NCBI RefSeq assembly: GCF_030815415.1
Contig: NZ_JAUSWW010000001.1
Coordinates: forward strand, 4,526,001-4,590,000
Direction: 5' to 3'
Source of the DNA: Streptomyces canus
GTDB lineage: Bacteria; Actinomycetota; Actinomycetes; Streptomycetales; Streptomycetaceae
Length of the DNA: 64,000 nt
Positions 40,718-49,324 of this stretch are shown piece by piece. The translations under genes were made by a program, and so were the position numbers. The notes under the pieces were generated by a model that searched no databases, was not told the origin of the DNA, and was given only the letters and a program-made list of their open reading frames with translations. Each line of letters begins with the position of its first letter. The stretch's first letter is position 1.

Positions 40718-41632
40718 ATGCAGCGAGCAGCACAGCGAGACCAGGGTGGCATGGGGGTCCCTCCCGCGCCTGTCGGGCAGCGGGGGAGAGCGGGGCGCCT
40801 GAGCCGGGTACTTCTCGGCGCGGCGGCAGTCCCGGTGATGCTGGTGGCGGCCGGCTGTTCCTCGGACTCCGGCTCGGACGACGCCGGGAGCAAGGAGTCC
40901 GCCGCCGGCGCCGGCGCTTCCGCGTCCGTGAGCGCGTCGCCGACGGTGCAGGCGGCGACATATGCCTCGCTTCCCGACCCGTGCGACACCCTGTCCAAGG
41001 GCACGTTGGGTGATCTCGTACCGAAGGCGCCGAAGTCCGGCAAGCAGGGCAAGTCGGATGATGTGGCGACGCGGGGCAGTTGCTCCTGGTCGAGCCTCGA
41101 CAACAACGGCGTCAAGGGCTCCCAGTTCCGTTGGCTGAACGTCTCGTTGCTCCGTTTCGACTCGGACGTCACGCGTGGCGAGGGCGACAAGCTGGCGCAG
41201 GAGTACTTCGACAAGCAGGTCCAGGACGCCCAGTCGGTGGACGGCGCGAAGAACGCGAAGGCAGCGCCGGTCACCGGTACGGGCGAGGCGGCGACGCTGG
41301 TGACGTACGACCTGAAGAAGAAGGAAGGCTCCTTCAAGCAGCAGACGCTGGTCACGCGCGTCGAGAACGTCGTGGTCACCGTCGACTACAACGGGGCGGG
41401 TCTGGCGGGCGAGAAGACGCCGAGCGCGGACAGCCTGGCCAAGCTGGTGAAGAAGGCGGCCAAGGAGGCGGTGGCCGCGGTGACGAAGGCGAACGCGGGC
41501 GGCGGCACGGGTACGGGGGGCGCGGCGAGTCCGTCTCCGTCCGAGTCGGCGTCGAAGTCGGCCTCCAAGTCGCCCTCGACGTCCACCTCGAAGTCCGCAT
41601 CTCCGTCCAAGTCGGCTGCGAAGAAGAGCTGA
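40718..41632 (+). CDS. DUF3558-type lipoprotein, tandem paralog
   Basis: A 304-residue paralog of the preceding gene, from the ATG at 40718 (an ATG at 40703 is possible). The signal peptide (LSRVLLGAAAVPVMLVAAGC) ends in a lipobox Cys. The domain has YASLPDPCDTLSKGTLGDLV and GSCSWSSLDNNG with the two conserved Cys. The C-terminus is a Ser/Lys repeat tail (SESASKSASKSPSTSTSKSA) suited to wall spanning. Function unknown. Confidence 0.86.
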   Translation: MQRAAQRDQGGMGVPPAPVGQRGRAGRLSRVLLGAAAVPVMLVAAGCSSDSGSDDAGSKESAAGAGASASVSASPTVQAATYASLPDPCDTLSKGTLGDLVPKAPKSGKQGKSDDVATRGSCSWSSLDNNGVKGSQFRWLNVSLLRFDSDVTRGEGDKLAQEYFDKQVQDAQSVDGAKNAKAAPVTGTGEAATLVTYDLKKKEGSFKQQTLVTRVENVVVTVDYNGAGLAGEKTPSADSLAKLVKKAAKEAVAAVTKANAGGGTGTGGAASPSPSESASKSASKSPSTSTSKSASPSKSAAKKS

Positions 41633-41724
41633 ACAAGGGCTGACGGTCCCTACCGGCCACCCGTGCGCCGCACACATGTGCCACTCTGTTGCGCGCAACA
41701 ACACGCAAGGGGAGGGGATTACGG

Positions 41725-42981
41725 GTGGCCGCACCAGTGCAGTTGACCCGGACGCACCGCGTTCTCATCGGCGTCGTCGTGTTCGGCGCCGTGATCATCG
41801 CAGGTATCGGCTTCGCGGGGTCGTACGCGGCCGTCCGTGCACTCGCCCTCCAAAAGGGCTTCGGGAACTTCAGTTACGTCTTCCCGATCGGCATCGACGC
41901 GGGCATCTGTGTCCTGCTGGCCCTGGATCTCCTCCTGACGTGGATCCGTATCCCGTTCCCGCTGCTGCGGCAGACGGCGTGGCTCCTGACGGCGGCGACG
42001 ATCGCCTTCAACGGTGCGGCCGCGTGGCCGGATCCGCTCGGCGTGGGCATGCACGCGGTGATCCCGATCCTGTTCGTGGTCTCGGTCGAGGCCGCGCGGC
42101 ACGCGATCGGCCGGATCGCGGACATCACGGCCGACAAGCACATGGAGGGTGTCCGGCTCACGCGCTGGCTGCTCTCCCCGCTGCCCACGTTCCTGCTGTG
42201 GCGGCGCATGAAGCTGTGGGAGCTGCGCTCCTACGAGCAGGTGATCAAGCTGGAGCAGGAGCGGCTGGTCTATCAGGCGCGGCTGAGGTCCCGCTTCGGC
42301 CGTGCCTGGCGGCGGAAGGCTCCGGTGGAGTCCCTGATGCCGCTGAGGCTCGCGCGGTACGGGGTGCCGCTGGCGGAGACGGCTCCGGCGGGCCTGGCGG
42401 CGGCGGGCATCGAGCCCGCGCTGCTGCCTCCGGCGCCGGTACCGGTGCCGGCGCCGCGGGTCGAGGCGCCGGTGCAGCAGCGGGCTGTGGAGGCCGCGCC
42501 CGTCCCGCAGCAGGCGGTGGCTCCCGTCGAGGAGCAGTACGAGCAGGTGCCGGAGGAGAGCCCCTGGTTCGCTCCGCCCCAGCAGATCGAGTACCAGGGC
42601 GACTACGACCCGGCGTACGACCCGGACCAGTACGCCCAGTGGTACGCGGAGCAGCAGCAGGCCGAGCAGTACCAGCAACAGCAGCGGCCGGTCCACGAGG
42701 AGCCTTCTTCGGAGGAGACGGGCAGCTTCCCCATCCCGGTGGGCCCCAGCCGCACGCGGGAGCTCGGTGAGGGCGGCGGCAGTCCGGAGCCGGACGAGGA
42801 GTCGTACTACCAGGTCTTCAAGAAGTCGATAAGCGGCAGCGGCTATCCGACCCCGCGCGAGTTCAGCGAGAACGTCGAGGCAGAGTTCAGCCTCATGCTT
42901 CCGCCGGACGAGTCCAAGCGCATGGTCAACCGCTTCACGAACCGCTACAACGCGGAACTGGAAGAGGACCACATCGCGTAA
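41725..42981 (+). CDS. DUF2637 membrane protein
   Basis: A 418-residue protein from a GTG at 41725 with GGGGA upstream. Four hydrophobic helices fill residues 10-150 (LIGVVVFGAVIIAGIGFAGS, IDAGICVLLALDLLL, AWLLTAATIAFNGAAAW, VIPILFVVSVEAARHAIG), as in DUF2637/SpdB-like proteins. A cytoplasmic Pro/Gln/Glu-rich region follows, and the end (YYQVFKKSISGSGYPTPREF) looks like a small winged-helix. Such proteins occur on actinobacterial plasmids and chromosomes; function unproven. It is followed by a strong bidirectional terminator. Confidence 0.85.
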   Translation: MAAPVQLTRTHRVLIGVVVFGAVIIAGIGFAGSYAAVRALALQKGFGNFSYVFPIGIDAGICVLLALDLLLTWIRIPFPLLRQTAWLLTAATIAFNGAAAWPDPLGVGMHAVIPILFVVSVEAARHAIGRIADITADKHMEGVRLTRWLLSPLPTFLLWRRMKLWELRSYEQVIKLEQERLVYQARLRSRFGRAWRRKAPVESLMPLRLARYGVPLAETAPAGLAAAGIEPALLPPAPVPVPAPRVEAPVQQRAVEAAPVPQQAVAPVEEQYEQVPEESPWFAPPQQIEYQGDYDPAYDPDQYAQWYAEQQQAEQYQQQQRPVHEEPSSEETGSFPIPVGPSRTRELGEGGGSPEPDEESYYQVFKKSISGSGYPTPREFSENVEAEFSLMLPPDESKRMVNRFTNRYNAELEEDHIA

Positions 42982-42993
42982 CCACGATCGCGT

Positions 42994-43040
42994 ACGACGA
43001 GGGGGGCGCCCGGTGAATCACCGGGCGCCCCCCTCGTCGT
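42994..43040. terminator. Bidirectional terminator, 47-bp perfect palindrome
   Basis: 23-bp arms (42994-43016 and 43018-43040) are exact inverted copies around a single base. It lies between the convergent DUF2637 gene and lysS. Confidence 0.92.
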
Positions 43041-43051
43041 AGAAACGGCCT

Positions 43052-44806
43052 TTACGCCCCGAGCAGGGTCCGCACCCGCTCCTGGCCCACGGCCAGCAGC
43101 AGCGTGGGCAGCCGGGGACCGGTGTCACGGCCCACCAGCAGGTGGTAGAGCAGCGCGAAGAACGTCCGCTGTGCGGTCTTGATCTCCGCCGGCAGCTCCT
43201 TGGGCGTCGCGTCCGCGGAGAACCCGGCCTGCACCTTGGGCACGCCGTAGACAAGGTGGGTCAGCCCGTCGAGCGACCAGTGTTCGGCGAGCCCGTCGAG
43301 CAGCAGGCGCAGGGACTGCGCGGACGCCTCGTCGAGGGACTTCAGGAGCTCGACGTCCGCCTCGTCCCGCACGATGGTCCGCTGGTCGGCGGGAACGTGC
43401 GTGTTGATCCAGGCCTCGGCCTTGTCGTACCGCGGCCGGGCCTCGTCGAGGGAGCCCAGCGGGTTCGAGGGGTCGAGCTCGGACAGGATCCGCAGCGCCT
43501 GGTCCGCGTGCCCGGCGGTGATGTCCGCGACGGACGCGAGGGTCCGGTACGGCAGCGGCCGTGCCGTGCGGGGCAGCTCGCCGCCGGCCGTGCGCACCGC
43601 ACGCGCGTGTGCGGCGATGTCGGCGGGGAGCGCGGAGCCGTCCGCGACCTTGGCGTCCAGCTTGTCCCACTCGTCGTAGAGCCGCTGGATCTCCTGGTCG
43701 AAGGCGATCTTGAAGGACTGGTTGGGGCGGCGCCGGGCGTAGAGCCAGCGCAGCAGCTGCGGCTCCATGATCTGGAGCGCGTCACCGGGCGTGGGCACAC
43801 CGCCCTTGGACGACGACATCTTCGCCATCCCGGAAATCCCCACGAAGGCGTACATGGGCCCGATGGGCTGCTTCCCGCCGAAGATCCCGACGATCTGCCC
43901 GCCGACCTGGAAGGAGGACCCCGGAGACGAGTGGTCGACACCGCTCGGCTCGAAGACGACCCCCTCGTACGCCCACCGCATCGGCCAGTCGACCTTCCAG
44001 ACCAGCTTGCCGCGGTTGAACTCGTTGAGCCGCACGGTCTCGGAGAAACCGCAGACGTCGCAGGTGTACGTCAGCTCGGTGCTGTCGTCGTCGTACGCCG
44101 TGACGGTCGTCAGGTCCTTCTCGCAGTTGCCGCAGTACGGCTTGTACGGGAAGTAGCCGGCGCTGCCGGAGGAGCCGTCGTCCTCGTCCGCCGCGCCGGA
44201 CCCCTCCGCGGCCTCCAGCTCGGCCTCGTCGAGGGGCTTCTGCTGCTTCTTCGGGGGCGCCTTCTTGGTCCGGTACTGCTCGAGGATCGCGTCGATGTCA
44301 CCGCGGTGCCTCATGGCGTGCAGGATCTGCTCGCGATACACCCCGGAGGTGTACTGCGCGGTCTGGCTGATCCCGTCGAACTCGACCCCGAGCTCGCCGA
44401 GCGCCTCGACCATGGCGGCCTTGAAGTGCTCGGCCCAGTTCGGGTACGCCGATCCCTTCGGCGCGGGCACGGAGGTCAGCGGCTTGCCGATGTGCTCGGC
44501 CCAGGACTCGTCGACGCCCGCGATGCCGGCCGGCACCTTGCGGTAACGGTCGTAGTCGTCCCAGGAGATGAGGTGCCGGACCTGGAGTCCCCGGCGCCGG
44601 ATCTCGTCGGCGACCAGGTGCGGGGTCATGACCTCGCGCAAGTTCCCGAGGTGGATCGGCCCCGAGGGGGACAGCCCGGACGCGACGACAACCACCGGAG
44701 CGGTAGCGAGCGATGTCGCTGCGCCCGGGGCCCGACGCTCCGACTCCTCGATGACCTCATCCGCGAAACGGGAGACCCAGTCGGTGGTCTCGGTGCTCTG
44801 AGCCAC
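43052..44806 (-). CDS. lysS: Lysine--tRNA ligase, class I
   Basis: A 584-residue class I LysRS, the archaeal-type enzyme. HIGH-like SPSGPIHLGN is at residues 46-55. A zinc-ribbon pair (YCGNCEKDL; TCDVCGFSE) and KMSKS-like MAKMSSSKGG follow, with a helical anticodon domain at the C-terminus. A variable acidic/Lys-rich loop (PPKKQQKPLDEAELEAAEG) lies before the zinc ribbon. The GTG at 44806 has AAGGA upstream. It is divergent from argS with repeat copy 3 between. Many Streptomyces also have a class II LysRS elsewhere. Confidence 0.96.
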   Translation of the reverse strand: MAQSTETTDWVSRFADEVIEESERRAPGAATSLATAPVVVVASGLSPSGPIHLGNLREVMTPHLVADEIRRRGLQVRHLISWDDYDRYRKVPAGIAGVDESWAEHIGKPLTSVPAPKGSAYPNWAEHFKAAMVEALGELGVEFDGISQTAQYTSGVYREQILHAMRHRGDIDAILEQYRTKKAPPKKQQKPLDEAELEAAEGSGAADEDDGSSGSAGYFPYKPYCGNCEKDLTTVTAYDDDSTELTYTCDVCGFSETVRLNEFNRGKLVWKVDWPMRWAYEGVVFEPSGVDHSSPGSSFQVGGQIVGIFGGKQPIGPMYAFVGISGMAKMSSSKGGVPTPGDALQIMEPQLLRWLYARRRPNQSFKIAFDQEIQRLYDEWDKLDAKVADGSALPADIAAHARAVRTAGGELPRTARPLPYRTLASVADITAGHADQALRILSELDPSNPLGSLDEARPRYDKAEAWINTHVPADQRTIVRDEADVELLKSLDEASAQSLRLLLDGLAEHWSLDGLTHLVYGVPKVQAGFSADATPKELPAEIKTAQRTFFALLYHLLVGRDTGPRLPTLLLAVGQERVRTLLGA

Positions 44807-44913
44807 GGGGCACGTCCTTCTTTCTCTCCTGAAGCAGCCGGTACGGTCTACGGCTGGCCCAGCCATTCTCCCAGCTAGGTCGGCAACAAGGAAAACGCCT
44901 TATCAGGGACCAC

Positions 44914-44972
44914 CCCCCGACAGGCGGCGCAGCCGCCTGTCGGGGGCGCGGGGAACTGCGCGACAAGCCCCC
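44914..44972. repeat. Dispersed hairpin-plus-tail repeat, copy 3
   Basis: A 15-bp perfect stem (44914-44928 with 44932-44946) and loop GCA run directly into ggggcgcggggaactgcgcg and acaagcccc (44943-44972). The tail matches copies 1 and 2, but the stem sequence is different. Unlike the other copies it lies between two divergent genes, lysS and argS, where no terminator is expected. Confidence 0.88.
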
Positions 44973-45075
44973 ACCGGGCCGGCAGCCGGGCTCGAGACCG
45001 AAAAAACCCCTTTGCGACCCCGTGGGATACTGGCCACGTCTGAAACAACCCCACGAGGAGAACGGCTCCCACCCC

Positions 45076-46839
45076 ATGACCTCGGTCACGTCGCTCACCG
45101 ATCTCGTCCACCAGCGCCTCGCGAACGCCCTCTCGGCCACCCTGCCGGAGGCAGACGCAGACCCGCTTCTGCGACGTAGCGACCGGGCCGATTTCCAGGC
45201 CAACGGGATCCTCGCCCTGGCGAAGAAGGCCAAGGCGAACCCCCGCGAGCTGGCCACGCAGGTCGTCGCACAGGTCGAGTCCGGCGACGTGATCAAGGAC
45301 ATCGAGGTCTCAGGCCCCGGCTTCCTCAACATCACGATCTCCGACAAGGCGATCATCGCGAACCTCGCCGAGCGCTACACCGACCCCGCCCGCCTGGGCG
45401 TGCCGCCGAAGAAGAACCCCGGCATCACCGTCGTCGACTACGCCCAGCCCAACGTCGCCAAGGAAATGCACGTCGGCCACCTCCGCTCCGCGGTCATCGG
45501 CGACGCCCTCCGCGGCATGCTCGACTTCACCGGCGAGCGGACGATCGGCCGCCACCACATCGGCGACTGGGGTACCCAGTTCGGCATGCTCATCCAGTAC
45601 CTGGTCGAGAACCCGGGCGAGCTGGCCCCGCCCGAGGACGTCGACGGCGAGCAGGCCATGTCGAACCTGAACCGGGTCTACAAGGCGTCGCGCGCGGTCT
45701 TCGACACGGACGAGGAGTTCAAGGAGCGCGCCCGCAAGCGGGTCGTGGCCCTCCAGTCCGGCGACAAGGAGACCCTCGAACTGTGGCAGCAGTTCGTCGA
45801 CGAGTCGAAGGTCTACTTCTACTCCGTCTTCGAGAAGCTGGACATGGAGATCCGCGACGAGGAGATCGTCGGCGAGTCCGCGTACAACGAGGGCATGCCC
45901 GAGACCGCCCGCCTCCTGGAGGAGATGGGCGTCGCGGAACGCTCTGACGGCGCACTCGTGGTCTTCTTCGACGAGATCCGCGGCAAGGACGACAAGCCGG
46001 TCCCGCTGATCGTGCAGAAGGCGGACGGCGGCTTCGGCTACGCGGCCTCCGACCTGACCGCGATCCGCAACCGTGTCGTCGACCTGGACGCGACGACGCT
46101 GCTGTACGTCGTGGACGTACGCCAGTCGCTGCACTTCAGGATGGTCTTCGAGACGGCCCGCCGCGCCGGCTGGCTCGGCGACGACGTCACCGCGCACAAC
46201 ATGGGCTACGGCACGGTGCTGGGCGCGGACGGCAAGCCGTTCAAGACGCGTCAGGGCGAGACGGTGAAGCTGGAGGACCTCCTCGACGAGGCCGTCGAGC
46301 GGGCCACGGCCGTCGTGCGCGAGAAGGCCGAGAAGGTGGGCCTGACCGAGGAGGAGATCGTCGAGAACGGCCGGTACGTCGGGATCGGCGCCGTGAAGTA
46401 CGCGGACCTGTCGACCTCGCCGAGCCGTGACTACAAGTTCGACCTGGACCAGATGGTCTCGCTGAACGGCGACACCTCGGTCTACCTCCAGTACGCGTAC
46501 GCCCGTATCAAGTCGATCCTGCGCAAGGCCGACGACAAGCGGCCGACCGCCCACCCGGAGCTCGAACTCGCCCCGGCCGAGCGGGCGTTGGGCCTGCACC
46601 TGGACGCGTTCGGCGACCTGCTCGCGGAGGCGACGGCGGAGTACGCACCGCACAAGCTGACCGCGTACCTGTACCAGCTGGCGTCTCTCTTCACGACGTT
46701 CTACGACCAGTGCCCGGTCATCAAGCCGGAGCCGCCGAAGGACATCGCGGAGAACCGCCTGTTCCTCTGCGACCTGACCGCCCGCACCCTCCACCGGGGC
46801 ATGGCCCTGCTGGGCATCAGGACGCCCGAGAAGCTCTGA
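45076..46839 (+). CDS. argS: Arginine--tRNA ligase
   Basis: A 587-residue class I ArgRS. The N-terminal Add1 domain (residues 1-105) is followed by YAQPNVAKEMHVGHLRSAVI with the HIGH motif, HHIGDWGTQFGMLIQYL, and a C-terminal DALR anticodon domain (YLYQLASLFTTFYDQCPV). The canonical KMSKS is replaced by a form near KPFKTRQGE, as in many ArgRS. AGGAGAA lies 15 bp upstream of the ATG, farther than usual. Confidence 0.97.
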   Translation: MTSVTSLTDLVHQRLANALSATLPEADADPLLRRSDRADFQANGILALAKKAKANPRELATQVVAQVESGDVIKDIEVSGPGFLNITISDKAIIANLAERYTDPARLGVPPKKNPGITVVDYAQPNVAKEMHVGHLRSAVIGDALRGMLDFTGERTIGRHHIGDWGTQFGMLIQYLVENPGELAPPEDVDGEQAMSNLNRVYKASRAVFDTDEEFKERARKRVVALQSGDKETLELWQQFVDESKVYFYSVFEKLDMEIRDEEIVGESAYNEGMPETARLLEEMGVAERSDGALVVFFDEIRGKDDKPVPLIVQKADGGFGYAASDLTAIRNRVVDLDATTLLYVVDVRQSLHFRMVFETARRAGWLGDDVTAHNMGYGTVLGADGKPFKTRQGETVKLEDLLDEAVERATAVVREKAEKVGLTEEEIVENGRYVGIGAVKYADLSTSPSRDYKFDLDQMVSLNGDTSVYLQYAYARIKSILRKADDKRPTAHPELELAPAERALGLHLDAFGDLLAEATAEYAPHKLTAYLYQLASLFTTFYDQCPVIKPEPPKDIAENRLFLCDLTARTLHRGMALLGIRTPEKL

Positions 46840-46859
46840 TCGCCCTCGAAGAACAGCCG

Positions 46860-46895
46860 TTCCGGGCCCGGCCCCCTGGGGGACCGGGCCCGGAA
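46860..46895 (+). terminator. Terminator of argS
   Basis: ttccgggcccggccccc (46860-46876) pairs with gggggaccgggcccggaa (46878-46895), one bulge, 21 bp after the argS stop. Confidence 0.88.
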
Positions 46896-47204
46896 TGTCT
46901 CCTACCGCAGTCCTCATCCGGACAAGTCCCGCCGTACACCTGTATGTGAAGACCTCGTGCACCCGCGCCCCACCAGCCCCCGCGGGCCCCGAACAGGACC
47001 CGGCACTTCACCAACCCCCCACACCACGCTTCGCACACATCAAGTCGGCGCTCCCAGTCGCCTCTCGCCTTTACTCGGCCGTAACAGCGTCCTGTTCGGC
47101 CACCCCTGTCGTTGACCGATGTACAACAACCCCGTCACGCTCCCCCTGGTCACTCCGAGTCGCATCGGCCCGGATGAGCCGGTGCCGCAACCACGGGGGA
47201 AGTC
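46896..47204. other. 309-bp gene-free upstream region of exported hydrolase gene
   Basis: No frame with domain similarity, tRNA or clear riboswitch fold was seen. TTGACC at about 47112 could be a -35 element. A GGGGGAAG ribosome site occurs at 47195-47202. Confidence 0.45.
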
Positions 47205-47246
47205 ATCAAAAATCACCGCAGATCATCACGTTCGTTACGCGGGGCG

Positions 47247-49307
47247 TTGCTGGCGTTCACCGCCGCCACCACACTCACCGTCACCGCCCTGGGCAACCCA
47301 GCTCAGGCCTCGGAGGCGTCGGACACGGCCCAAGTGACCTACAAGGGCCACACGTTCTCCGTCCCTGCGACCTGGGACGTCATCGATCTCGCCGAGGACC
47401 CGGACACCTGCGTCCGCTACGACCGCCACGCCGTGTACCTCGGCAAGCCGGCGGCGGATGCCCAACAGAGCTGCCCGGCCGATGTGTTGGGCCGTACGGA
47501 GGCGCTCGTACTGGAGCCGGACAAGGGCTCCGCCGCGGCACAGGTCTCGGAGAACGGCACCTCGCACACGTACTGGGCGACGGCCGACGGCATCGCCGTC
47601 ACCGCGTCCTACGGCGAGAACCGGGACGAGATCAAGAAGATCCTCGCCAGTGCCGGCCTCCCTGCCGACGAGGCGACCCCGGCAGCGACGCCGGCGGCCA
47701 TGGCGGCGGCACAGCCGTCGATCCAGGCCGTCCCCGCGGACGCCACGTCCTACCAGGGCGAGGGTTTCGACCGCTGCGCCGCACCGCCGACCGCCACGAT
47801 GAACGCCTGGAAGGCGGCCTCGACGTACGGTGCCATCGGCTTCTACATCGGCGGGGTCAACGCGGGCTGCAAGGACCAGGCCAGTGCCGAGTGGGTGCAG
47901 ACGCAGTACGCCAACGGCTGGCGCTTCATCCCGATCTACGTCGGCCCGCAGGCCGAGGCGGGTTCGGGCAGCTGCACGGGTGACTGCGTGGCGATCACCG
48001 ACCCGGTGCCGGAAGGTGCGGCATCGGCCCGGGACGCGGTCGCGCAGGCGCAGAACTACGGTCTCCCGGCGGGCTCGGTCCTCTACTACAACATGGAGCA
48101 CTACAACTCCGGCCGCGAGAAGGTCCTGGCCTTCCTCCAGTCCTGGACCACCACGATCCACGAGCTGGGCTACCGCTCGGGCGCCTACGGCAGCGCGTCC
48201 TCGCTCGCCACGGACCTGGTGGCGGCGAACGCCTCGGGCTACACCCAGCCGGACGTCATCAACTTCGCCCGCTGGGACGAGGTGCCGACCACCGAGGACC
48301 GCGCGATCCCGGCCGACATGTGGGCGAACCACCAGCGGGTCAAGCAGTACGACGGCCCGACCGAGGACGACCCCAACGAGGAGACCTACGGCGGTATCAC
48401 CCTCGACCTCGACAACGACCTCCTCGACGTCGGTGAGGGTTCGACCCAGCCGCCGGTCCAGAAGGACACGACCCTGACGTACTCCGGTCCGGCCACCGTC
48501 TCCAACGGCTCCCCGGCCGCCCTCTCCGCGACCCTGGCGGAGAAGGACGGCGGCGCCCCGGTCGCCGACCGCGAGGTCACCCTCGCCCTCGGCCCCACGG
48601 ACGCCCTGCAGACCTGCGCGGCGAACACCGACGCCCAGGGCAAGGCGACCTGCACGATCGACAAGGTGGCTCAGCCACTCACCGGTTCAGCCACCGTGCC
48701 ACTCAAGGCGACCTTCGCCGGCGACGAGGCCTACAAGGCCTCCGAGGCCACGGCCGAACTCAAGCTCCAGTACGTCACCGGCCGCGCCTACGGTCTCTCC
48801 GCCCAGATCCCGGTCCTCGCCCTGCCGATCGGCATCGCCCCCACCCCGGACACCGGTGTGGTCCGCGCGGCGGACGCCAAGACGGTCGCCCCGCCCTGCG
48901 CGGCACCCATCAACGTGCTGGTCCTGTCCGCCGACACCCTCTGCGCGAAGGTGGAGACGAAGACCGGCCCGAGCGGCTCCACAGCGACCGCGACCGTGGA
49001 GGACGCCAGGATCGGCCTGCCCGGCCTGCCCGTGGTCGCCCTCTCCGGCGTGACAGCGACCTCGACCAGCAGCTGCACGGCCACCACCGGCAGCACGGAC
49101 CTGTCGCTGACGGTCGCGGGCACACCGGTCGAGATCGGTGACGTACCGAACTATGCGATCGACCTCGGCCCGGCCGCCAAGCTCGTGCTCAACGAGCAGA
49201 TCAGGACGGCGACCGGCCTCACGGTCAACGCAGCCCATCTGACGGCGGCGGGCGGCGTGGACGTGGTCATCGCGTCGAGCGCCACGGACGCCTACAACTG
49301 CGCGTGA
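47247..49307 (+). CDS. Exported DUF1906 glycoside-hydrolase-like protein with Ig-like and choice-of-anchor P regions
   Basis: From the TTG at 47247 the protein has 686 residues, but the true start is probably upstream: codons from 47205 encode IKNHRRSSRSLRG, the expected basic n-region of the signal peptide ending NPAQA. After an N-terminal region of about 130 residues, a DUF1906 (Rv2525c-like) domain starts at GEGFDRCAAPPTATMNAW. It includes GFYIGGVNAGC and GSVLYYNMEHY, and ends near LDLDNDLLD. Next come an Ig-like module (PATVSNGSPAALSATLAEKD) and a choice-of-anchor P-like region (VTGRAYGLSAQIPVLALP). The final 270 residues closely match those of the next gene. Likely acts on the cell wall. 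Confidence 0.87.
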   Translation: MLAFTAATTLTVTALGNPAQASEASDTAQVTYKGHTFSVPATWDVIDLAEDPDTCVRYDRHAVYLGKPAADAQQSCPADVLGRTEALVLEPDKGSAAAQVSENGTSHTYWATADGIAVTASYGENRDEIKKILASAGLPADEATPAATPAAMAAAQPSIQAVPADATSYQGEGFDRCAAPPTATMNAWKAASTYGAIGFYIGGVNAGCKDQASAEWVQTQYANGWRFIPIYVGPQAEAGSGSCTGDCVAITDPVPEGAASARDAVAQAQNYGLPAGSVLYYNMEHYNSGREKVLAFLQSWTTTIHELGYRSGAYGSASSLATDLVAANASGYTQPDVINFARWDEVPTTEDRAIPADMWANHQRVKQYDGPTEDDPNEETYGGITLDLDNDLLDVGEGSTQPPVQKDTTLTYSGPATVSNGSPAALSATLAEKDGGAPVADREVTLALGPTDALQTCAANTDAQGKATCTIDKVAQPLTGSATVPLKATFAGDEAYKASEATAELKLQYVTGRAYGLSAQIPVLALPIGIAPTPDTGVVRAADAKTVAPPCAAPINVLVLSADTLCAKVETKTGPSGSTATATVEDARIGLPGLPVVALSGVTATSTSSCTATTGSTDLSLTVAGTPVEIGDVPNYAIDLGPAAKLVLNEQIRTATGLTVNAAHLTAAGGVDVVIASSATDAYNCA

Positions 49308-49324
49308 ATCGGGGGAAGTTCAGA

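Noticed and set aside
43142..44878. Long plus-strand open frame opposite lysS
   Set aside because: LysRS motifs on the minus strand are complete. The antisense frame is a shadow.
44875..45111. 78-residue minus-strand frame containing VAQFPAP
   Set aside because: It is read through the dispersed repeat copy 3 and lies in the lysS/argS divergent region, with no ribosome site or codon support.
46896..47204. c-di-AMP (ydaO-type) riboswitch before the cell-wall hydrolase gene
   Set aside because: Such riboswitches precede hydrolase genes in Streptomyces, so I looked for one, but could not place its conserved core. A covariance-model search would decide.
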